Below are positions 60,159 to 64,000 of a stretch of DNA of 64,000 nt, piece by piece (within the stretch, counting starts at the first letter, position 1; each line of letters starts with the position of its first letter). The notes below the pieces were generated by a model. That model was not told where the DNA came from. It saw only the letters and a list, made by a program, of their open reading frames with translations, and ran no database searches. This DNA is from HGM11412 sp045536025 (lineage in GTDB: Bacteria; Bacillota; Clostridia; Christensenellales; Borkfalkiaceae), in NCBI GenBank assembly GCA_045536025.1, contig JAZSMT010000015.1:1-64000 (forward strand). Reading direction: 5' to 3'. The position numbers and the translations under genes are program-made.

Positions 60159-60830
60159 ATGAAAAAATTACTTATTGTTGACGACGAAGAAAAGATAAGA
60201 GAGGTCATTAAAGAGTACGCCGAATTCGAGGGTTACGAGGCTCAAGAGGCGTCTGACGGTATGGAAGCCGTTAAGATGGTAAAAGAGGGCGACTTTGACC
60301 TTGTTATTATGGATATTATGATGCCGAGGCTAGACGGGTTTTCAGCCGTTAAAGAAATAAGAAAGACTAAAAACGTTCCCGTTATAATGCTTTCAGCTCG
60401 AACTGAAGAATACGACAAACTTTTCGGTTTTGAGCTTGGGGCGGACGACTACGTTGTTAAGCCTTTTTCGCCAAAGGAATTAATGGCTAGAGTTAACGCG
60501 GTTATAAAGAGAAAGGACGCTTCAGTTTCAGGCGTTTTAGACGAGGTTAAGTTTGAAGGGCTTACCATTGACTATGCTGGAAGAAACGTATTCGTTGATG
60601 GCGAAAAGGTAGTTTTAACCCCCAAGGAATACGAACTTTTATATTATTTCGTTAAAAACGTAGGCATTGCGCTTTCGAGAGAAAGGCTTTTAAAAGACGT
60701 TTGGGGATACGATTACTACGGTGATGATAGAACTGTAGATACACACGTAAAAATGCTTCGCTCTAGCATAAAAGAGTATAGAAAATTTATCGTAACTTTA
60801 CGAGGGATAGGATATAAATTCGAACCGTGA
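60159..60830 (+). CDS. OmpR/PhoB-family response regulator
   Basis: A 223-residue transcription regulator. The receiver domain (1-118) has the acidic pocket D8/D9, the phosphoacceptor D52 (LVIMDIMMPRLDG) and K101. The winged-helix output domain (about 130-222) ends in RTVDTHVKMLRSSIKEYRKF and LRGIGYKF. The ATG at 60159 follows a GGGGGG-rich ribosome site, inside which an earlier ATG at 60147 lies. The GTG of the kinase gene overlaps its stop. Confidence 0.95.
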   Translation: MKKLLIVDDEEKIREVIKEYAEFEGYEAQEASDGMEAVKMVKEGDFDLVIMDIMMPRLDGFSAVKEIRKTKNVPVIMLSARTEEYDKLFGFELGADDYVVKPFSPKELMARVNAVIKRKDASVSGVLDEVKFEGLTIDYAGRNVFVDGEKVVLTPKEYELLYYFVKNVGIALSRERLLKDVWGYDYYGDDRTVDTHVKMLRSSIKEYRKFIVTLRGIGYKFEP

Positions 60831-62269
60831 AAAATAAATTTGGATTTAACAAACTTAGAAACAGAGTTTGGTTATATTTCGTGATTTTTACCGTCTTGCT
60901 GGTATGCTTAATTTGGCTGTTGCAGACGGTTTTTTTCGAGTACAATTATCAAAGCGTTCGCGGTGAGACTATGAACGTTTATGCGGACTTGATTGCCAGC
61001 GATATCAAAGACGGCAGTTCGATTAATGAAGATTACTTTGTAACTTTGCGCGAATCTAATATCGAGGCGTTTACACTTAAATTAGTAAACGATAATTTGA
61101 TAGTAACGTATCCCGACGAATATTATATTGATAGAGATTCCCCATTAAGCACTGCAATTGAACACGTTATATCTAATATGACCATTTCAAATAGTGCTTC
61201 AACGAGTGGAGAGCAGGTCTATATTTCAGGAACACCTATTTTTTATACTGTGCGTAGAATTCAACAGTTCAGCGGGGACGAGTTCGTAATTCTGTTTTCT
61301 TCAATGAACTCGGTAAAGGATACCGTAACCGTTTTAAGAAATCAGTTGTTTTTAATTGCAATTATAGTTACGGTTATATCGCTTTTTATATCGTACGTTA
61401 TAGCAGAGCGCATTTCGCGCCCAATAGACGATATGAGTAGTATAGCCGAAAGGTGGGCTAAAGGCGACGAATCGGTTTTATTCGAGGGTGGAAGTTATCT
61501 TGAAATGGAAGAGCTTGCAAACGCCCTCAATAAAGCAAAAACCGAAATTAATAAAACGGGTAAACTTCAGCGTGATTTGCTTGCAAACGTTACGCACGAC
61601 CTTAAAACTCCGCTTACTATGATTAAGGCGTATGCCGAAATGATAAAGGATATATCTGGTGAAAATAAAGAAAAGAGAGAAAAACACACCCAAATTATTA
61701 TTGACGAATCAGATAGATTAACTTTACTTGTAAACGATATATTAAACCTTTCAAAACTCCAATCGCAAGCGGAAGCTTTTGAAGAAAGCATATTTAACCT
61801 TTCAGAACTCGTTGACACGGTTATTTATAGATTTGATAACGTTATGATTGAAAAGGGTTATAAAATCCAAAGAGAAATTGAAGACGAGCTTTACGTTAAA
61901 GGTGACGAGAAAAAGATTGAAGAGGTCGTTTATAATCTTATAGGTAATGCTATCAACTATACGGGTGAGGATAAAACCGTTAAGGTGTTTTTAACGGCAT
62001 ACGATAAGCTTGTTCGCCTTGAAATTCTCGATAGCGGAAGAGGTATAGAACAAGATATAATTGAAACTATTTGGGAAAAGTATTATAGATATTCAGAAAC
62101 GCACAAACGCACGATAAAGGGTACGGGTTTAGGCTTATCGATAGTAAAAGCTATACTTGACGCGCATAACCTTGAATACGGCGTATTGAGTAAAGTGGGC
62201 GTAGGAAGTAATTTTTACGTTGTTTTCGACCGAATTGCCGATAAAGATTTGGAGGAATTAAATGGATAA
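60827..62269 (+). CDS. sensor histidine kinase
   Basis: A 480-residue membrane sensor paired with the upstream regulator. Membrane helices lie at about 13-35 and 177-200, with an extracytoplasmic sensor of about 140 residues between them. A HAMP linker follows (AERISRPIDDMSSIAERWAKGD). The phosphoacceptor is H257 in LLANVTHDLKTPL, and the ATP-binding domain ends in GTGLGLSIVKAILDAH. It starts with GTG inside the regulator's stop (GTGA) and overlaps the next gene by 8 bases. The stimulus is unknown. Confidence 0.95.
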   Translation: MKNKFGFNKLRNRVWLYFVIFTVLLVCLIWLLQTVFFEYNYQSVRGETMNVYADLIASDIKDGSSINEDYFVTLRESNIEAFTLKLVNDNLIVTYPDEYYIDRDSPLSTAIEHVISNMTISNSASTSGEQVYISGTPIFYTVRRIQQFSGDEFVILFSSMNSVKDTVTVLRNQLFLIAIIVTVISLFISYVIAERISRPIDDMSSIAERWAKGDESVLFEGGSYLEMEELANALNKAKTEINKTGKLQRDLLANVTHDLKTPLTMIKAYAEMIKDISGENKEKREKHTQIIIDESDRLTLLVNDILNLSKLQSQAEAFEESIFNLSELVDTVIYRFDNVMIEKGYKIQREIEDELYVKGDEKKIEEVVYNLIGNAINYTGEDKTVKVFLTAYDKLVRLEILDSGRGIEQDIIETIWEKYYRYSETHKRTIKGTGLGLSIVKAILDAHNLEYGVLSKVGVGSNFYVVFDRIADKDLEELNG

Positions 62270-63281
62270 AGACTATTTAAGAGTGAACTCTGAAAAAAGA
62301 CTTGCTGATAGCGAAGTTAACGAATATTCGGTAAAATCAAAGGCAAAAAAGAATAAAAGTTTTGAAAAAAATTCTGCAATAAAGCTTATTTTTGACGAAA
62401 TTTACAGCAAGAGTAAAAGTTTTGATATAAGTAAAGGGAATATAAAAAAACCTATGCTTTTAGACTCGATAATATTTTCTTTAATTTTACTCGTTTTGGG
62501 TGTTGTGCTGTGTGTGGTTGCGTACGTTTTAAGGGAATTTTTCTTATTACAACTTTTAGTATTTTACTTTTCATTTTTCGTACCAGTGTCGCTATTATAC
62601 TTTTTTTATCGGTTGGACGTTAACGGTGGTATTAAGTTTTCAATGCTGGTATACTGCATTTTAGCAGGAGTTGCTACCTATATAATTTCCGAACTATTTT
62701 TTGCTAACTTTGTAAGCGAAACAATGCACTCGTATCATTCTAACGTGGCTTTCCGCTGTTTGTTCGAGCTTTTATCAATAGCGTTGATTTGTTTCTTTGT
62801 TATTAGAGGTATGCAAAGCGTTTCGGGAACGACCTCCCTTTTAATTGCTTGCGCTGTAGCTTCGGGCTTTTCGTTTACTAAATGCCTATCTGAAAATTTT
62901 ACTGCGTTACTTATTAACGTTAGCGTTTCACCTGGAGGAGAGGCTGTAGGCGCGATACTTAATATTGAAGAATTTATCAAAACTTCCTCAAGAAAGATTA
63001 TATCTTCGGTTGCAACAATTTCTGTATATAGACCTTTTGTTTTTATTGCGCTTTCTGTAATTATAGCTAAAATATTGAATAACGACGGTTGGTCATTAGG
63101 CAAGAAAACGATAACTACCTTTTTTACCTTTTTATTTTGCTGTGTAACTTATATATTAAGTTCGCTTAAGACGTCTTTTAACACATTGGCTATCTTATAT
63201 AACTTAATATCAATACTGTTTACTGGATTTTTGTTTTTTAGTGCAATTAATGACTGTATAAAATCTGAAAAATATGAATAA
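62262..63281 (+). CDS. multi-pass membrane protein, third gene of the two-component operon, possibly PrsW-like
   Basis: A 339-residue protein with a basic, charged N-terminal tail of about 65 residues and then about eight hydrophobic segments. Some stretches recall the glutamic peptidase PrsW: PVSLLYFFYRLD, then FELLSIALI in the place of its paired Glu, then VASGFSFTKCLSENF in the place of GFATLEN. One Glu of the catalytic pair is missing here, so an active protease is doubtful. It overlaps the kinase gene by 8 bases, with GGAGG inside that gene, so the three proteins are made together. Function unknown; a sensing or anti-signal partner is a reasonable guess. Confidence 0.7.
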   Translation: MDKDYLRVNSEKRLADSEVNEYSVKSKAKKNKSFEKNSAIKLIFDEIYSKSKSFDISKGNIKKPMLLDSIIFSLILLVLGVVLCVVAYVLREFFLLQLLVFYFSFFVPVSLLYFFYRLDVNGGIKFSMLVYCILAGVATYIISELFFANFVSETMHSYHSNVAFRCLFELLSIALICFFVIRGMQSVSGTTSLLIACAVASGFSFTKCLSENFTALLINVSVSPGGEAVGAILNIEEFIKTSSRKIISSVATISVYRPFVFIALSVIIAKILNNDGWSLGKKTITTFFTFLFCCVTYILSSLKTSFNTLAILYNLISILFTGFLFFSAINDCIKSEKYE

Positions 63282-63303
63282 AACGCGGGCTAACCCGCGT
63301 TTT
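63280..63303 (+). terminator. terminator of the two-component operon
   Basis: AAAACGCGGG and CCCGCGTTTT pair around CTAA, beginning inside the stop codon of the upstream gene. Confidence 0.88.
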
Positions 63304-63312
63304 AAATTATTC

Positions 63313-63341
63313 TTTACAAAGATAGCGTTATGTGATAAGAT
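63313..63341 (+). promoter_or_regulatory. promoter of the permease gene
   Basis: TTTACA (63313-63318), 17 bases, TAAGAT (63336-63341). The leader is about 32 bases, followed by AAGGAG. Confidence 0.6.
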
Positions 63342-63379
63342 TAAAATTATAAGACGTTATGCCTTATAAGGAGAAGTTT

Positions 63380-64000
63380 ATGACAGAAAAGCTAGATAGA
63401 AAATACGGCCTCGTTACCGCTATTTGTATGGTTGTTGGCACGGTTATTGGTTCGGGCGTGTTTTTTAAGGCGCAAAACGTATTAAATGCAACGGGCGGTA
63501 ATATGCTAATTGGTATTGTCGCTTGGGTAATAACTGGATTGATAATGGTTATTTGTTCGGCTCAATTTGCCGTAATGGCAACTAAGTACGAAAAAGTTAG
63601 TGGGGTTGTAGACTATGCTGAGGCAACTTGTGGTAAACGTTACGGATACTATCTCGCTTGGTTTTTGGTAAATATCTATTATCCGGGTATGACTTCAGTT
63701 CTTTCTTGGGTATCTGCGAGATATTTTGGCGTATTATTTGGTTGGAACTTGGTGAGTGCGGAGGTTATGGCGCTTTCTGGCTTTATATTAATAGCCTCGT
63801 TTACCCTCAACGCGCTATCACCTAAGCTAGCAGGTAAATTTCAAGTTAGTGCAACCTTTATAAAGCTCGTTCCTATTGTTTTAATGGCTGTAGTTGGAAC
63901 GATAGTGGGGTTATTTAACGGCACTTTAACTCACAACTTTACAAACGTAGTTAGCGAGGCTATAGGTGGAACGGGTGGCGGATTATTTGCGGCAATAGTT
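63380..64000 (+). CDS. APC-family amino-acid permease, 5' part only
   Basis: The first 207 residues of a membrane transporter that continues past the window. LDRKYGLVTAICMVVGTVIGSGVFFKA is the first helix and substrate loop of the amino acid/polyamine/organocation superfamily (GSG in the GxGxF-type motif). Four or five further helices follow. An AAGGAG ribosome site precedes the ATG. Substrate cannot be told; many clostridial relatives carry amino acids. Confidence 0.88.
   Translation, partial: MTEKLDRKYGLVTAICMVVGTVIGSGVFFKAQNVLNATGGNMLIGIVAWVITGLIMVICSAQFAVMATKYEKVSGVVDYAEATCGKRYGYYLAWFLVNIYYPGMTSVLSWVSARYFGVLFGWNLVSAEVMALSGFILIASFTLNALSPKLAGKFQVSATFIKLVPIVLMAVVGTIVGLFNGTLTHNFTNVVSEAIGGTGGGLFAAIV

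Noticed and set aside
1..64000. CRISPR arrays, tRNA or rRNA genes, insertion sequences, prophage
   Set aside because: I looked for regularly spaced repeats, cloverleaf-like stretches in the gaps, transposase motifs and phage gene runs and found none I could support.

Overview
The window is a gene-dense stretch of a low-GC, Gram-positive-type anaerobe, most likely an uncultured member of the Clostridia (Bacillota). This rests on gene content, not on a marker tree. The supporting features are a GlgC/GlgD glycogen operon, a DUF4364 protein next to a TSCPD-domain protein, the rimO-pgsA-cinA-recA order, dnaE followed by pfkA, a class I lysyl-tRNA synthetase, pyruvate formate-lyase and rubrerythrin. 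Strong AGGAG ribosome sites, short intergenic gaps, TTGACA-17-TATAAT promoters and clean hairpin terminators are seen throughout. I see no tRNA, rRNA, CRISPR array, transposase or prophage gene.

Layout. 1-8.6 kb: the 5' part of an unknown exported protein, an AraC regulator, a small XRE repressor facing a membrane-protein gene broken by an in-frame stop, a CtpE-like P-type ATPase, an ArsR sensor with a Zn/Cd-type efflux ATPase, and a DUF4364/TSCPD pair. 8.8-15.9 kb: an unknown gene, ROK glucokinase, Dtd, a QueG-like ferredoxin-type protein, a cytidylate-kinase-like protein with class I LysRS, then a lipid kinase with a GT2-GtrA glycosyltransferase. 16-20 kb: a PerR-like regulator under an exact Fur box, rubrerythrin, an ATP-grasp ligase, a YhcH protein and two unknown membrane proteins. 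20-23.6 kb: the pyruvate formate-lyase operon. 23.6-27.1 kb: assorted hydrolases and membrane proteins. 27.2-39.3 kb: a glycogen operon (glgB, C, D, A, P, a GH13 amylase, then tex). 39.4-46.9 kb: acpP, ftsK, rimO, pgsA, a CinA-like gene, recA and a YwaF/TMEM164-like gene. 47-56.6 kb: a glycerophosphodiesterase, lepA, hemW, dnaE, and ATP- and PPi-dependent phosphofructokinases in tandem. 56.7-64 kb: a serine hydrolase, glutamate dehydrogenase, peptidase E, a two-component system with an overlapping third membrane gene, and the start of an amino-acid permease.

Metabolic picture. The cell stores glycogen through ADP-glucose and breaks it down with the phosphorylase and amylase of the same operon. 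Sugar phosphate can enter glycolysis through glucokinase and either of two phosphofructokinases. Pyruvate is cleaved by pyruvate formate-lyase. A PerR/rubrerythrin unit handles peroxide and two P-type ATPases move cations.

The most notable finding is that pyruvate formate-lyase is split into two genes. A 677-residue catalytic chain ends just before the glycyl-radical domain. That domain is supplied by a separate 77-residue gene with its own ribosome site, and no other full-length copy exists in the window. Other points of interest are several apparently leaderless genes, LysRS without the lysines of its KMSKS-type loop, an operator lying exactly between the promoter boxes of the broken membrane gene, and a third gene of the two-component operon that may be a degenerate PrsW-like protein.
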